In this document: one piece after another, positions 53,911-64,000 of the stretch
How the letters are laid out: each line of letters starts with the position of its first letter
How positions within the stretch are numbered: the stretch's first letter is position 1
Assembly: GCF_002965065.1 (NCBI RefSeq)
Contig: NZ_PTRE01000114.1
Span: 1 to 64,000 of the forward strand
Direction of reading: 5' to 3'
Origin: Escherichia sp. MOD1-EC7003
GTDB taxonomy: Bacteria > Pseudomonadota > Gammaproteobacteria > Enterobacterales > Enterobacteriaceae
Length of the DNA stretch: 64,000 bases
The notes under the pieces: model-generated
Databases searched by the model: none
The model's input: the letters and a program-made list of their open reading frames with translations, nothing else
Told to the model about the DNA's origin: nothing
Position numbers and translations under genes: made by a program

Positions 53911-53911
<1 letters not shown>

Positions 53912-55215
53912 TACTTCTGCTTTAGCGCCGCATACACCTGATCAACTACCCAACCATAAGTTGCAATCGGCAACTGACCGCTTTCGAACATATTAGGATT
54001 CTTTTGTGGATCGGCTACCGGTGAATGCGGCTTGTTGCTTAACATCACAATCGCCATATGATTCACCGGATCGATAACGGTCACCGTCCCGGTCCAGCCA
54101 GTGTGACCGTAGGTTTGCGGGCTTGCCAGCGTGCCAAATGTCGGTGTCATGGTTGCAGTACCATTCACGCGCCAGCCGAGGCCAAAAGTGGCGTCTTCCT
54201 TAGAACTGGTGGTGAACATCTTCACCGTTTCCGCACTGAACAGCTTCACATCGCCATAGCCACCGTTGTTCAGCATCGTCTGCATTAACACCGCAATATC
54301 GCCGGTATTGGAAAATAAACCAGCGTGCCCGGAAACGCCGCCCATCGAATAAAAGGCTTTTTCATCGTGCACCTGGCCCAAGATCGTGGAGGTGCGAATA
54401 TTCGGGAAGTGGATCACACCATCGCGGGTATTGCCGTTCAGTTCCGTCGCGGCAATTTGCTGCGGTTTAAAGCCTTTCAGTAGCGGATTAAACACCGTGT
54501 GCGTCAGGCCGAGCGGGCGATAAATCGACTCTTCAACATAGCGGTCAAGCGGCTGACCGGTGACCGACTCGACGATAAAGCCGAGCAGCATATAATCGAC
54601 ATCGCTGTAGATGTGCTTGCTGCCGGGCTGATACTCAAGCGGCGTGCGTTTAATCATCTCCAGCGTCTGGCCTTTATCCTGAGAATATAACGCGCCCGCG
54701 ACGGCTTTATTCGGGTATTGCGGATCGGCCGGAAACCCGCCGCTGTGATGCAGCAGGTCAGAAATCCGCAGCGTACTTTTGCCTTTAATCGTATCGTTGG
54801 GACTATCGGCAAATCCCGGAATATATTTCGCAATCAGATCGTCAGGATGCAGTTTGCCTTCGCTCATCAGCTTTTGCAGGGCAAAGTTAGTCGCGTACAT
54901 CTTGGTGTTAGAGGCGAGGTCATACAACGTCTCGGTGGTGGCTTTTACAGGCTGCGCCATCAACACGCTGCCATCGTACTTTTTCGCCGCGCCCCAGGCT
55001 TTACGATACACAATCTGATTATCTTTAATAATCAGCAGGTTTACGCCGGGATAACCTGCGTCCACCTGCTGGTTAATCCAGCGATCCATCTGGTTAAGCC
55101 GTTCGACGTTGAACCCTGCTTTCTCTGGCGTACTTTCTGTCAGAACAGGGTATTTTGCGGCGCTGACGCTACAGTTGACAGCCAGCAGAGAAAGATAGAG
55201 CATTGTCCGTTTCAT
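53911..55215 (-). CDS. yfeW: penicillin-binding protein 4B / serine beta-lactamase-fold hydrolase
   Basis: YfeW (PBP4B) is a 434-residue class C beta-lactamase-fold protein with weak DD-carboxypeptidase activity reported. It has an N-terminal signal (MKRTMLYLSLLAVNCSVSA), the SxxK motif S102-N-T-K105, a YSD-type motif (HIYSDVDYM) and a C-terminal HTGWTG. I chose the ATG at 55215; a longer frame to 55302 overlaps murP. It starts 4 bases after the murP stop, so it likely belongs to the murQP-yfeW unit and may act on released cell-wall products. Confidence 0.93.
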
Positions 55216-55219
55216 AATA

Positions 55220-56644
55220 TCAGTCCAGATTGATGTTACGGCAACCAAAGAGCGTGGTGAAAATAAACCCACAAATCCATGCCACCAGAATCCCGCCCGC
55301 ATAAACCGCCATTGCCGGAAGGATGCCTTGCGCGGAAGTCATTAGCGGCAGCGCCACCAGGCCAGACGGTCCGAATGCGCTGTTTAAGCCCATCGGCAGA
55401 CCCCACCATGCGGCCAGGCCGATAAACAAACCTCCCGCCGCGCCACCCAGACAGGCGGTAACAAACGGCTTCATTCGCGGTAATGTCACGCCATAAATAA
55501 GCGGCTCACCAACGCCCAGTAGACCGGGAATAATTGCGCCTCGCACCTGGCTACGTAACGCACTGTGCGGTTGTGCACGCCAGTAGAGTGCCAGTGCTGC
55601 GCCCACCTGGCCCGCGCCTGCCATCGAAAGGATCGGGAACAGGCTGTTGAATCCCTGACTGTCCATTAAGGCCAGGTAGACGGGAATAAAGCCCTGATGT
55701 ACGCCAAACACCACGGCAATCAGGAACAGTCCAGCCAATACTGCGCAACCGAGCGGATTACTGTTCAGGTGCATAAATAGCCAGGACATGCCTTCGAATA
55801 ACCAGCCACCCAGCGGCATAATCACCAGATACGCCAACGTGGCGGTGATCAGTAGAGTGATTAACGAGGTTAGCAGCATGTCGAGATCGTCCGGCATAAA
55901 GCGACGGACCATGCCTTCAATACGAGCGCAGGCCCACGCGGCAATCAGCACGCCGATAATATTGCCGCGTGGATCGATGGGCAGGCCGAAGAAATCGTGA
56001 AAACCAGCGTAGTAACCGGTGGTGGCTGCGGGGTTATAACCGAGCAAAAAGAGTGCGGCAATAATCGCGCCATTTACGCCCGTACCGCCAAATGCCTGAG
56101 CGGCGTTATAGCCCACCAGTATCACCAGGAAGGTGAACAAGCCTTTACTGAACACCTTCACGAAATTCAGTGCGTCGGGCAGCGTGCCCTGAGCATCTGC
56201 CGGAACGTGCATCACCGTGGCGATTAGCGTCGCTATTCCCAGTAGCAGACCCGCAGCGATAAAACCGGGGATCAGTGGCGTGAAGATGGTGGCGAATTTG
56301 GCGAGAAATTGTTGCACGCCGGAAGTTTGTTTGGCTTTTAACTGGCGTTTATTCTGCGCGGCGATTTCCGCAGCATCCTGTATCGGAGCTTCGCCCAGTA
56401 GCTCGCTCATCGCTTTTGCGGCACGATGCGCTTTGCCTGGGCCAAAAACGACCTGTACCTGATCGCTGGTTAAAATGACGCCTTTCACGCCCTCCAGCGT
56501 TTTGATATTGGGATCAACCAGTGAACTGTCATGTACACCCAGACGCAGGCGCGTCATACAGTTACCACAACTGGCGATATTTCCCGGTCCACCGACACGG
56601 GTAAGAATGGTGTTCAGAAGTTCACTGCTGATCTCTTTGGCCAT
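55220..56644 (-). CDS. murP: N-acetylmuramic acid PTS permease, EIIBC
   Basis: MurP imports MurNAc and phosphorylates it to MurNAc-6-phosphate with phosphate from the PTS; it needs EIIA-Glc. The 474-residue protein has an EIIB domain with phospho-Cys29 in [11 protein letters not shown] long helical EIIC domain follows, with a [13 protein letters not shown] substrate motif. It lies 3 bases after murQ on the minus strand. Confidence 0.95.
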   Translation of the reverse strand: MAKEISSELLNTILTRVGGPGNIASCGNCMTRLRLGVHDSSLVDPNIKTLEGVKGVILTSDQVQVVFGPGKAHRAAKAMSELLGEAPIQDAAEIAAQNKRQLKAKQTSGVQQFLAKFATIFTPLIPGFIAAGLLLGIATLIATVMHVPADAQGTLPDALNFVKVFSKGLFTFLVILVGYNAAQAFGGTGVNGAIIAALFLLGYNPAATTGYYAGFHDFFGLPIDPRGNIIGVLIAAWACARIEGMVRRFMPDDLDMLLTSLITLLITATLAYLVIMPLGGWLFEGMSWLFMHLNSNPLGCAVLAGLFLIAVVFGVHQGFIPVYLALMDSQGFNSLFPILSMAGAGQVGAALALYWRAQPHSALRSQVRGAIIPGLLGVGEPLIYGVTLPRMKPFVTACLGGAAGGLFIGLAAWWGLPMGLNSAFGPSGLVALPLMTSAQGILPAMAVYAGGILVAWICGFIFTTLFGCRNINLD

Positions 56645-56647
56645 GGG

Positions 56648-57544
56648 TTATTCCTTGTCTAAAACCTGACGAATAAAGCCGCTGTGTTGATCCAGGCGTT
56701 TTTTAGCTTCTGCGGCATCAAGATTTTTCAGCACCATCACAATGGCCGTTTTACAGTTGCGCTCGCAAGCAATTAATGCCGCTTCCGCTTGTTCGGCATT
56801 ACATCCGGTGGCGTTTTTGACGATATTGACCTGGCGTACATGCAATTTTTCGTTGGTGGCGACCACATCGACCATCAGGTTGCCGAACACTTTGCCGGAT
56901 TTAATCATCAGCCCGGTGGAGAGCATATTGAGCACCAGTTTCTGCGCCGTGCCTGCTTTCATTCGCGAAGAACCGGTTACGACCTCAGCACCAACCACTG
57001 GGGTAATGGCAAACTCTGCGGTGGTGGAAACAGCACTCCCCGGATTGCAGGAAATTCCCACTGTACGGCAGCCGATCTGGCGTGCGTATTCCAGCCCGGC
57101 AATCACATACGGCGTACGGCCACTGGCAGCAATGCCAACCACCACATCCTGCGCGGTTAAGCCGATATTTTTCAGATCATTAACACCGCCTTCCCGGCTA
57201 TCTTCCGCACCTTCCACCGCGTGCTGAATGGCATATTCGCCGCCAGCAATCAAACCAACCACCAGGCCCGGTTTCACGCCGTAGGTGGGTGGACATTCAC
57301 TGGCATCAAGAATACCCAGACGACCGGATGTTCCCGCACCGAGATAAATCAGACGGCCACCGCCGCTTACCTGGGCGTGAATAACATCGATCGCTACTGC
57401 GATATCCGGTAGTACGCGCTCAACGGCGAGCGGTACGGTTTTATCTTCGTCGTTGATAATCCGGCACATTTCCAGCGTCGATACGCGGTCAATTTCAGCC
57501 GAGGCGGCGTTCGAGCCTTCGGTAATCATTTTTTCAAGTTGCAT
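56648..57544 (-). CDS. murQ: MurNAc-6-phosphate etherase
   Basis: MurQ cleaves the lactyl ether of MurNAc-6-phosphate to give GlcNAc-6-phosphate and lactate, for cell-wall recycling. The 298-residue SIS-domain protein has [19 protein letters not shown] with the catalytic Glu region, and [12 protein letters not shown]. It heads the murQ-murP-yfeW unit and is divergent from murR; the 163-bp gap between the starts should carry the MurR operators. Confidence 0.96.
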   Translation of the reverse strand: MQLEKMITEGSNAASAEIDRVSTLEMCRIINDEDKTVPLAVERVLPDIAVAIDVIHAQVSGGGRLIYLGAGTSGRLGILDASECPPTYGVKPGLVVGLIAGGEYAIQHAVEGAEDSREGGVNDLKNIGLTAQDVVVGIAASGRTPYVIAGLEYARQIGCRTVGISCNPGSAVSTTAEFAITPVVGAEVVTGSSRMKAGTAQKLVLNMLSTGLMIKSGKVFGNLMVDVVATNEKLHVRQVNIVKNATGCNAEQAEAALIACERNCKTAIVMVLKNLDAAEAKKRLDQHSGFIRQVLDKE

Positions 57545-57707
57545 CGGTGGTGACCTTACTATTTACGATCAAATAATTGCAGATGGATGGAATCATATAT
57601 CCCGAATTGACAGACTTAAAGGAATCATTGAGTCTACACTTGCAGAGTGTGAAGAGCGTCATAAGAACTTAAGCGGAATTTTTGCTGCCAGCCCAGGAGA
57701 GTGGAAG

Positions 57708-58565
57708 ATGTTGTATCTGACGAAAATACGCAATGCGGAAAGTGAATTTACCGAGAACGAGCAAAAAATTGCTGACTTTCTGCAGGCCAAAGTGAGTGAG
57801 CTGAAATCTGTCTCTTCGCGCAAGATGGCGAAACAGCTCGGCATCAGCCAGTCGAGTATTGTGAAGTTTGCCCAGAAGCTCGGCGCACAAGGGTTTACTG
57901 AATTGCGTATGGCGTTAATTGGCGAATACAGTGCCAGCCGGGAGAAAACGAATGCCACGGCGCTGCACCTGCACAGTTCGATTACCAGTGATGATTCGCT
58001 GGAGGTGATCGCGCGCAAACTGAATCGTGAAAAGCAGCTGGCACTGGAGCAAACCTGTGCATTGTTTGACTACACGCGACTGCAAAAAATCATTGAGGTC
58101 ATCAGTAAAGCGCCATTTATCCAGATAACTGGCCTGGGCGGTTCAGCACTGGTGGGGCGCGATTTGTCGTTCAAACTGATGAAAATTGGCTATCGGGTGG
58201 CCTGCGAAGCCGACACGCACGTACAAGCCACCGTTTCCCAGGCGCTGAAAAAAGGCGATGTACAAATTGCTATCTCTTACAGCGGCAGTAAAAAAGAGAT
58301 TGTGCTGTGCGCCGAGGCAGCACGAAAGCAGGGGGCAACGGTGATTGCCATTACCTCGTTAACTGACTCCCCGCTGCGGCGGCTGGCGCATTTCACCCTC
58401 GATACTGTTTCTGGCGAAACCGAATGGCGTAGTTCATCGATGTCCACCCGCACAGCGCAAAACTCTGTTACCGATTTACTGTTTGTTGGCCTTGTGCAAC
58501 TCAATGATGTCGAGTCATTGAAAATGATTGAGCGCAGCAGTGAGCTAACGCAGCGCCTGAAATGA
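57708..58565 (+). CDS. murR: MurR, RpiR-family repressor of murQP
   Basis: MurR represses murQ and murP, and MurNAc-6-phosphate relieves repression. The 285-residue protein has an N-terminal RpiR helix-turn-helix ([26 protein letters not shown], about 32-60; shown as [15 protein letters not shown]) and a C-terminal SIS sugar-phosphate domain ([25 protein letters not shown]). I chose the ATG at 57708, with CAGGAGAGTGG upstream. The frame is open further upstream to 57453, but that part is antisense to murQ. Confidence 0.94.
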   Translation: MLYLTKIRNAESEFTENEQKIADFLQAKVSELKSVSSRKMAKQLGISQSSIVKFAQKLGAQGFTELRMALIGEYSASREKTNATALHLHSSITSDDSLEVIARKLNREKQLALEQTCALFDYTRLQKIIEVISKAPFIQITGLGGSALVGRDLSFKLMKIGYRVACEADTHVQATVSQALKKGDVQIAISYSGSKKEIVLCAEAARKQGATVIAITSLTDSPLRRLAHFTLDTVSGETEWRSSSMSTRTAQNSVTDLLFVGLVQLNDVESLKMIERSSELTQRLK

Positions 58566-58693
58566 TGCATAAAGCAGCGACTGGATTGAGATTTTCCTGA
58601 ATTAGTGAGCTGATCCGCAGCAATATTTTGTTTATCCTGTATTTTCAGAGGGAATGGAGTGTAACGCTCTGTATTAACAAGGAGAGCATTAAA

Positions 58694-59485
58694 ATGGGTA
58701 AACTCACGGGCAAGACAGCACTGATTACGGGCGCATTGCAGGGAATTGGCGAAGGAATTGCCAGAACTTTTGCGCGTCATGGCGCAAACCTAATCTTGCT
58801 GGATATCTCCCCTGAGATCGAAAAGCTGGCTGACGAACTGTGTGGTCGTGGTCATCGCTGTACGGCGGTTGTCGCCGATGTGCGTGACCCGGCGTCGGTA
58901 GCCGCAGCTATCAAGCGCGCGAAGGAAAAAGAAGGGCGCATTGATATTCTGGTGAATAACGCAGGCGTTTGTCGTCTGGGCAGTTTCCTCGACATGAGCG
59001 ATGACGATCGCGATTTCCATATTGATATCAATATTAAAGGCGTATGGAACGTCACGAAGGCGGTGCTGCCGGAGATGATTGCCCGCAAAGATGGTCGCAT
59101 TGTGATGATGTCTTCTGTCACTGGCGATAGGGTGGCTGATCCGGGTGAAACGGCGTACGCCTTAACGAAAGCGGCGATTGTTGGCCTGACTAAATCGCTG
59201 GCGGTGGAGTACGCGCAGTCTGGTATTCGCGTTAACGCCATCTGCCCTGGATACGTCCGCACGCCAATGGCAGAAAGCATTGCCCGCCAGTCGAACCCGG
59301 AAGATCCAGAATTGGTGCTGACTGAAATGGCAAAAGCAATCCCGATGCGTCGTCTCGCCGATCCGCTGGAAGTCGGCGAACTGGCAGCCTTCCTCGCCTC
59401 GGATGAATCAAGCTATTTAACCGGTACACAGAATGTGATTGATGGCGGCAGCACACTGCCGGAGACGGTTAGCGTCGGCATCTGA
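58694..59485 (+). CDS. ucpA: SDR-family oxidoreductase UcpA
   Basis: UcpA is a 263-residue short-chain dehydrogenase with the NAD(P) motif TGALQGIGEG (residues 12-21), NNAGV, Ser141 and the catalytic YALTK (Tyr155, Lys159). Its expression has been linked to furan tolerance; the natural substrate is unknown. I chose the ATG at 58694 (MGKLTGKTAL), with AACAAGGAGAGC upstream. It stands just upstream of cysP, its historic name being upstream of cysP. Confidence 0.94.
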   Translation: MGKLTGKTALITGALQGIGEGIARTFARHGANLILLDISPEIEKLADELCGRGHRCTAVVADVRDPASVAAAIKRAKEKEGRIDILVNNAGVCRLGSFLDMSDDDRDFHIDINIKGVWNVTKAVLPEMIARKDGRIVMMSSVTGDRVADPGETAYALTKAAIVGLTKSLAVEYAQSGIRVNAICPGYVRTPMAESIARQSNPEDPELVLTEMAKAIPMRRLADPLEVGELAAFLASDESSYLTGTQNVIDGGSTLPETVSVGI

Positions 59486-59496
59486 TTCACTTCTGT

Positions 59497-59525
59497 TTCC
59501 TCCCTGCATTTGTGGGGAGGATTTC
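59497..59525 (+). terminator. hairpin after ucpA
   Basis: A CCTCCC/GGGAGG stem, extendable by CA/TG, lies 13 bases after the ucpA stop and is followed by ATTTCGT. It is a moderate terminator candidate. Confidence 0.6.
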
Positions 59526-59528
59526 GTC

Positions 59529-59674
59529 TTGAACTAAGTTCACCAGGCTATTTTATTTGTCATTTTGGCCCCGGGCAGTGCTCGAAATCCTCACGTACTA
59601 TGTGTACGCTCCGGTTTCTCCGCGCTGTTCGTGTCCAAACTGACTGCAACAATTACGCCTGTTGAACCAAGTTC
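59529..59674. repeat. palindrome-flanked intergenic element upstream of cysP
   Basis: Two near-identical 13-mers, TTGAACTAAGTTC (59529-59541) and TTGAACCAAGTTC (59662-59674), flank a 120-base core. The core holds GTCATTTTGGCCCCGGG, an imperfect inverted repeat around CACGTACTATGTGTACG, and CGTGTCCAAACTG. It resembles the dispersed non-REP intergenic repeats of E. coli (of the RSA type) from memory, but I cannot confirm the family. It carries no gene. Confidence 0.5.
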
Positions 59675-59702
59675 TTATTCCCTTTTCAACTTCCAAATCA
59701 CC

Positions 59703-59751
59703 AAACGGTATATAAAACCGTTACTCCTTTCACGTCCGTTATAAATATGAT
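59703..59751 (+). promoter_or_regulatory. cysP promoter region, candidate CysB site
   Basis: An inverted repeat AACGGT-ATATAAA-ACCGTT (59704-59722) lies just upstream of a -10-like TATGAT at 59746-59751. CysB with N-acetylserine is known to activate cysP from sites upstream of the -35. The repeat is a reasonable but unproven candidate. Confidence 0.45.
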
Positions 59752-59788
59752 GGCTATTAGAAAGTCATTAAATTTATAAGGGTGCGCA

Positions 59789-60805
59789 ATGGCCGTTAAC
59801 TTACTGAAAAAGAACTCACTCGCGCTGGTCGCTTCTCTGCTGCTGGCGGGCCATGTACAGGCAACGGAACTGTTGAACAGTTCTTATGACGTATCCCGCG
59901 AGCTGTTTGCCGCCCTGAATACCCCGTTTGAACAGCAATGGGCAAAAGATAACGGTGGCGACAAACTGACGATAAAACAATCTCATGCCGGGTCATCAAA
60001 ACAGGCGCTGGCGATTTTACAGGGCTTAAAAGCCGACGTTGTCACTTATAACCAGGTGACCGACGTACAAATCCTGCACGACAAAGGCAAGCTGATCCCC
60101 GCGGACTGGCAGTCGCGCCTGCCGAATAATAGCTCGCCGTTCTACTCCACCATGGGCTTCCTGGTGCGTAAGGGCAACCCGAAGAATATCCACGACTGGA
60201 ACGATTTGGTGCGCTCCGACGTGAAGCTGATTTTCCCGAACCCGAAAACGTCCGGTAACGCGCGTTACACCTATTTAGCCGCATGGGGCGCAGCGGACAA
60301 AGCTGACGGTGGCGATAAAGCCAAAACCGAACAGTTTATGACCCAGTTCCTGAAAAACGTTGAAGTGTTCGATACCGGCGGTCGTGGCGCGACCACCACT
60401 TTTGCCGAGCGCGGCCTGGGCGATGTGCTGATTAGCTTCGAATCGGAAGTGAACAACATTCGTAAACAGTATGAAGCGCAGGGCTTTGAAGTGGTGATTC
60501 CGAAAACCAACATTTTGGCAGAATTCCCGGTGGCGTGGGTCGATAAAAACGTGCAGGCCAACGGTACGGAAAAAGCCGCCAAAGCCTACCTGAACTGGCT
60601 CTACAGCCCGCAGGCGCAAACCATCATCACCGACTATTACTACCGCGTGAATAACCCGGAAGTTATGGACAAACTGAAAGATAAATTCCCGCAGACCGAA
60701 CTGTTCCGCGTGGAAGACAAATTTGGCTCCTGGCCGGAAGTGATGAAAACCCACTTCAACAGCGGCGGTGAATTAGACAAGCTGTTAGCGGCGGGGCGTA
60801 AGTAA
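59789..60805 (+). CDS. cysP: thiosulfate/sulfate periplasmic binding protein CysP
   Basis: CysP captures thiosulfate (and sulfate) in the periplasm for the CysUWA transporter. The 338-residue protein has a signal peptide ([25 protein letters not shown], about 25 residues; key part [11 protein letters not shown]). The Sbp-family anion-site segments SHAGSSKQA and [17 protein letters not shown] follow. ATAAGGGTGCG precedes the ATG. Its stop overlaps the cysU start by one base (TAATG). Confidence 0.96.
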   Translation: MAVNLLKKNSLALVASLLLAGHVQATELLNSSYDVSRELFAALNTPFEQQWAKDNGGDKLTIKQSHAGSSKQALAILQGLKADVVTYNQVTDVQILHDKGKLIPADWQSRLPNNSSPFYSTMGFLVRKGNPKNIHDWNDLVRSDVKLIFPNPKTSGNARYTYLAAWGAADKADGGDKAKTEQFMTQFLKNVEVFDTGGRGATTTFAERGLGDVLISFESEVNNIRKQYEAQGFEVVIPKTNILAEFPVAWVDKNVQANGTEKAAKAYLNWLYSPQAQTIITDYYYRVNNPEVMDKLKDKFPQTELFRVEDKFGSWPEVMKTHFNSGGELDKLLAAGRK

Positions 60806-61638
60806 TGTTTGCAGTTTCTTCAAGACGCGTGCTGCCGGGCTTTACCTTAAGCCTCGGCACCAGTCTGCTGTTTGTTTGCCTGATTTTGCTGCTGCCGCTC
60901 TCCGCACTGGTGATGCAACTGGCTCAGATGAGCTGGGCGCAGTACTGGGAGGTAATCACCAACCCGCAGGTGGTCGCGGCCTACAAAGTTACGCTGCTGT
61001 CAGCGTTTGTGGCATCAATTTTTAACGGCGTTTTCGGCCTGCTGATGGCGTGGATCTTAACCCGCTATCGCTTTCCGGGCCGCACGCTGCTTGATGCGCT
61101 GATGGATTTACCCTTTGCGCTGCCAACGGCGGTTGCCGGTTTGACGCTGGCCTCGCTCTTTTCCGTGAACGGTTTTTACGGTGAATGGCTGGCGAAGTTT
61201 GATATCAAAGTCACCTATACCTGGCTGGGGATTGCGGTGGCGATGGCCTTTACCAGTATTCCGTTTGTGGTGCGCACGGTACAGCCAGTGCTGGAAGAGT
61301 TAGGCCCGGAATATGAAGAAGCGGCAGAAACGCTCGGTGCAACGCGCTGGCAGAGTTTCTGCAAAGTGGTGCTGCCGGAGCTTTCTCCGGCGCTGGTGGC
61401 GGGTGTGGCGCTGTCGTTTACCCGTAGTCTTGGTGAGTTTGGCGCGGTGATATTTATCGCCGGGAACATCGCCTGGAAGACGGAGGTGACGTCGCTGATG
61501 ATTTTTGTGCGCTTACAGGAGTTTGATTACCCGGCGGCAAGCGCGATTGCCTCGGTGATCCTCGCGGCATCCCTGCTGCTGCTGTTCTCAATTAACACTC
61601 TGCAAAGTCGCTTTGGTCGGCGTGTGGTAGGTCATTAA
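60805..61638 (+). CDS. cysU: sulfate/thiosulfate ABC transporter permease CysU (CysT)
   Basis: CysU is one of two inner-membrane subunits of the sulfate/thiosulfate importer. The 277-residue protein has six predicted membrane segments and the permease EAA loop (EEAAETLGATRWQSFCKVVLP). The start overlaps the cysP stop by one base and its end overlaps cysW by one base, so translation along the operon is probably coupled. Confidence 0.96.
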   Translation: MFAVSSRRVLPGFTLSLGTSLLFVCLILLLPLSALVMQLAQMSWAQYWEVITNPQVVAAYKVTLLSAFVASIFNGVFGLLMAWILTRYRFPGRTLLDALMDLPFALPTAVAGLTLASLFSVNGFYGEWLAKFDIKVTYTWLGIAVAMAFTSIPFVVRTVQPVLEELGPEYEEAAETLGATRWQSFCKVVLPELSPALVAGVALSFTRSLGEFGAVIFIAGNIAWKTEVTSLMIFVRLQEFDYPAASAIASVILAASLLLLFSINTLQSRFGRRVVGH

Positions 61639-62513
61639 TGACGGAAGTTACCCAATTGAAGCGTTATGATGCGCGCCCGATTAACTGGGGCAAATGGTTT
61701 CTGATTGGCATCGGGATGCTGGTTTCGGCGTTCATCCTGCTGGTGCCGATGATTTACATCTTCGTGCAGGCGTTAAGTCTTGGGCTGATGCCAGTTTTAC
61801 AGAATCTGGCCGATCCGGACATGCTGCACGCCGTCTGGCTGACGGTGATGATTGCGCTGATTGCCGTACCGGTAAACCTGGTGTTCGGCATTCTGCTGGC
61901 CTGGCTGGTGACGCGCTTTAACTTCCCTGGACGCCAGTTACTGCTGACGCTACTGGACATTCCGTTTGCCGTGTCGCCAGTAGTTGCCGGTCTGGTGTAT
62001 TTGCTGTTCTACGGCTCTAACGGCCCGCTCGGCAGCTGGCTGGATGCACATAATCTGCAAATTATGTTCTCCTGGCCGGGAATGGTGCTGGTCACTATCT
62101 TCGTGACGTGTCCGTTTGTAGTGCGCGAGCTGGTGCCGGTGATGTTAAGTCAGGGCAGCCAGGAAGACGAAGCGGCGATTTTGCTTGGCGCGTCTGGCTG
62201 GCAGATGTTCCGTCGCGTCACATTGCCGAACATCCGCTGGGCGCTGCTTTATGGTGTGGTGCTGACTAACGCCCGCGCGATTGGCGAGTTTGGCGCGGTG
62301 TCGGTGGTTTCCGGCTCCATTCGCGGTGAAACCCTGTCGCTGCCGTTACAGATTGAATTGCTGGAGCAGGACTACAACACCGTTGGCTCCTTTACCGCCG
62401 CCGCGCTGTTGACGCTGATGGCGATTATCACCCTGTTTTTAAAGAGTATGTTGCAGTGGCGCCTGGAGAATCAGGAAAAACGTGCGCAGCAGGAGGAACA
62501 TCATGAGCATTGA
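61638..62513 (+). CDS. cysW: sulfate/thiosulfate ABC transporter permease CysW
   Basis: CysW is the second permease subunit, 291 residues with six membrane segments. It has its own EAA loop ([21 protein letters not shown]), followed by [16 protein letters not shown]. It has a basic/acidic tail ([15 protein letters not shown]). Its start overlaps cysU by one base and its end overlaps cysA by 11 bases. Confidence 0.95.
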   Translation: MTEVTQLKRYDARPINWGKWFLIGIGMLVSAFILLVPMIYIFVQALSLGLMPVLQNLADPDMLHAVWLTVMIALIAVPVNLVFGILLAWLVTRFNFPGRQLLLTLLDIPFAVSPVVAGLVYLLFYGSNGPLGSWLDAHNLQIMFSWPGMVLVTIFVTCPFVVRELVPVMLSQGSQEDEAAILLGASGWQMFRRVTLPNIRWALLYGVVLTNARAIGEFGAVSVVSGSIRGETLSLPLQIELLEQDYNTVGSFTAAALLTLMAIITLFLKSMLQWRLENQEKRAQQEEHHEH

Positions 62514-63597
62514 GATTGCCAATATTAAGAAGTCGTTTGGTCGCACCCAGGTGCTGAACGATATCTCACTGAATATTCCTTCTGGTCAGATGGTCGCGTT
62601 GCTGGGACCGTCCGGTTCCGGAAAAACTACGCTGCTGCGCATTATTGCCGGGCTGGAGCATCAAACCAGCGGGCATATCCGCTTCCACGGCACCGACGTT
62701 AGCCGCTTGCACGCGCGCGATCGCAAAGTCGGTTTCGTGTTCCAGCATTACGCGCTGTTCCGTCATATGACGGTGTTCGACAATATCGCCTTTGGCCTGA
62801 CGGTGCTGCCGCGTCGCGAGCGCCCGAATGCGGCGGCGATCAAAGCGAAAGTGACAAAATTGCTGGAAATGGTCCAGCTTGCCCATCTGGCTGAACGCTT
62901 CCCGGCGCAGCTTTCCGGCGGTCAGAAACAGCGTGTGGCGCTGGCGCGTGCGCTGGCTGTAGAACCGCAAATTCTGCTGCTTGATGAACCGTTTGGTGCG
63001 CTGGATGCGCAGGTGCGTAAAGAGCTGCGTCGCTGGCTGCGTCAACTCCACGAGGAGCTGAAATTCACCAGTGTGTTCGTTACTCACGATCAGGAAGAGG
63101 CGACCGAAGTAGCCGATCGTGTGGTGGTGATGAGCCAGGGCAATATCGAACAGGCTGATGCGCCGGATCAGGTATGGCGCGAACCAGCGACCCGTTTTGT
63201 GCTCGAATTTATGGGCGAAGTGAACCGTCTGCGTGGCACCATTCGCGGTGGGCAGTTCCACGTTGGCGCACATCGCTGGCCACTGGGGTATACACCTGCG
63301 TATCAGGGGGCGGTGGATCTCTTCCTGCGCCCGTGGGAAGTGGATATCAGCCGCCGCACCAGCCTTGAATCGCCGCTGCCGGTACAGGTGCTGGAAGCCA
63401 GCCCGAAAGGCCACTACACCCAATTAGTCGTGCAGCCGCTGGGGTGGTACAACGAACCGCTGACGGTCGTGATGCATGGTGACGACGCCCCGCAGCGTGG
63501 TGAGCGTTTATTCGTTGGTCTACAACATTCGCGGCTGTATAACGGCGACGAGCGTATCGAGTCTCATGAGACGCTTGCTCTGGCAGAAACGGCCTGA
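62503..63597 (+). CDS. cysA: sulfate/thiosulfate ABC transporter ATPase CysA
   Basis: CysA powers the importer by ATP hydrolysis on the cytoplasmic face. The 364-residue protein has Walker [10 protein letters not shown] (35-43), signature LSGGQ (137-141) and Walker B ILLLDEP (157-163). A C-terminal TOBE-like regulatory domain ends in ...[16 protein letters not shown], one residue shorter than K-12 as I recall it. I chose the ATG at 62503 ([12 protein letters not shown]), with GGAGGAACATC upstream inside cysW. Confidence 0.95.
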   Translation: MSIEIANIKKSFGRTQVLNDISLNIPSGQMVALLGPSGSGKTTLLRIIAGLEHQTSGHIRFHGTDVSRLHARDRKVGFVFQHYALFRHMTVFDNIAFGLTVLPRRERPNAAAIKAKVTKLLEMVQLAHLAERFPAQLSGGQKQRVALARALAVEPQILLLDEPFGALDAQVRKELRRWLRQLHEELKFTSVFVTHDQEEATEVADRVVVMSQGNIEQADAPDQVWREPATRFVLEFMGEVNRLRGTIRGGQFHVGAHRWPLGYTPAYQGAVDLFLRPWEVDISRRTSLESPLPVQVLEASPKGHYTQLVVQPLGWYNEPLTVVMHGDDAPQRGERLFVGLQHSRLYNGDERIESHETLALAETA

Positions 63598-63618
63598 TAG
63601 GTTAATTTGCAGGTTTAT

Positions 63619-63705
63619 CGCCCGGTGGCGCTTCGCTTACCGGGCCTACAGCGTATGTCGTGGTTTTGTAGGCCGGGTAAGCGAAGCGCCACCCGGCTTT
63701 TTCTT
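63619..63705 (+). repeat. inverted REP pair between cysA and cysM, terminator-like
   Basis: A REP at 63619-63649 (CGCCCGGTGGCGCTTCGC ...) and its near-exact inverse at 63668-63697 (GTAGGCCGGGTAAGCGAAGC ...) can pair into one long hairpin. TTTTTC follows. It would strongly reduce read-through from cysPUWA into cysM. Confidence 0.85.
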
Positions 63706-63716
63706 GGACAGAAAAC

Positions 63717-64000
63717 GTGAACACATTAGAACAAACCATCGGCAATACGCCGCTGGTCAAATTACAACGTCTGGGGCCGGATAATGGCAGTGAAGTGTGG
63801 TTAAAGCTGGAGGGCAATAATCCGGCTGGTTCGGTGAAAGATCGCGCGGCGCTATCAATGATTGTCGAGGCAGAAAAGCGCGGGGAAATTAAACCGGGTG
63901 ATGTGTTAATCGAAGCCACCAGTGGTAACACCGGCATTGCGCTGGCAATGATTGCCGCGCTAAAAGGCTATCGCATGAAATTGCTGATGCCTGACAACAT
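63717..64000 (+). CDS. cysM: cysteine synthase B (O-acetylserine sulfhydrylase B), N-terminal part
   Basis: CysM makes cysteine from O-acetylserine and sulfide, and S-sulfocysteine from thiosulfate, so it fits just after the thiosulfate importer. Only the first 94 codons are in the window. The PLP lysine is Lys41 in PAGSVKDR, and the phosphate-binding loop is TSGNTG at 68-73. The start is GTG at 63717 (MNTLEQTIGNTPLVKL), with a weak GGACAG upstream. The gene runs off the right edge. Confidence 0.95.
   Translation, partial: MNTLEQTIGNTPLVKLQRLGPDNGSEVWLKLEGNNPAGSVKDRAALSMIVEAEKRGEIKPGDVLIEATSGNTGIALAMIAALKGYRMKLLMPDN

Noticed and set aside
57453-57707. N-terminal extension of murR by 85 codons
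   Set aside because: The extension overlaps the murQ 5' end on the other strand and shows no similarity to RpiR regulators; the ATG at 57708 has a good ribosome site and gives the known length.
62566-63423. 285-codon minus-strand frame
   Set aside because: Antisense to cysA, which carries intact ABC motifs.

Overview
The window is a chromosomal segment of Escherichia coli or a very close relative. Every recognised protein matches the E. coli K-12 version I know from memory in length and nearly in sequence, and gene order follows the K-12 stretch from purN to cysM, read here in the opposite direction. REP/BIME repeats fill many intergenic gaps. I saw no rRNA, tRNA, CRISPR array, insertion sequence, integrase or prophage.

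Layout: 1-2763 holds purine and pyrimidine genes (purN and purM on minus, upp on plus). 2849-8213 holds uraA, the replication regulator hda (CTG start), an arsC-like gene, the periplasmic protease/chaperone bepA and perM. 8304-17995 holds bcp, gcvR, dapA, bamC, purC, ypfJ, tmcA, ypfH, ypfN, dapE and yffB. 18385-26347 holds the 19-codon gene ypfM, the efflux pump acrD, the nitrate sensor narQ, the iron-sulfur oxidoreductase aegA and nudK. 26405-32400 holds a ypfG remnant, tktB-talA and maeB. 32692-47689 is the complete ethanolamine utilisation (eut) operon eutSPQTDMNEJGHABCLK, followed by a frameshifted eutR. 47695-59485 holds hemF, amiA, ypeA, yfeZ, yfeY, yfeX, yfeW, the MurNAc genes murP/murQ/murR and ucpA. 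59789-64000 is the sulfate/thiosulfate transporter cysPUWA and the start of cysM.

How the genes work together: the eut genes encode a protein-shelled compartment (EutS, M, N, L, K). It encloses ethanolamine ammonia-lyase (EutBC) with its reactivase EutA and cobalamin adenosyltransferase EutT, then acetaldehyde handling by EutE, EutG and EutD. MurP imports and phosphorylates MurNAc, MurQ cleaves the lactyl ether, and MurR represses both. CysP, U, W and A import sulfate or thiosulfate, and CysM uses thiosulfate or sulfide to make (S-sulfo)cysteine.

I found no undescribed multi-gene system. The points worth a second look are local: (1) purN has lost its usual stop codon and reads through its own terminator; (2) eutR carries a roughly 145-bp frameshifting deletion while the rest of eut is intact; (3) the hyf (hydrogenase-4) and focB genes found between perM and bcp in K-12 are absent; (4) only the C-terminal part of ypfG remains; (5) three tandem BIME arrays (about 100 bp x 4, 130 bp x 3, 182 bp x 7) have expanded, the last of which multiplies a terminator hairpin; (6) an unusual 130-bp element flanked by matching palindromes lies upstream of cysP; (7) the CPZ-55 prophage that splits eutA in K-12 is absent. 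Comparisons with K-12 rest on memory, not on a search.
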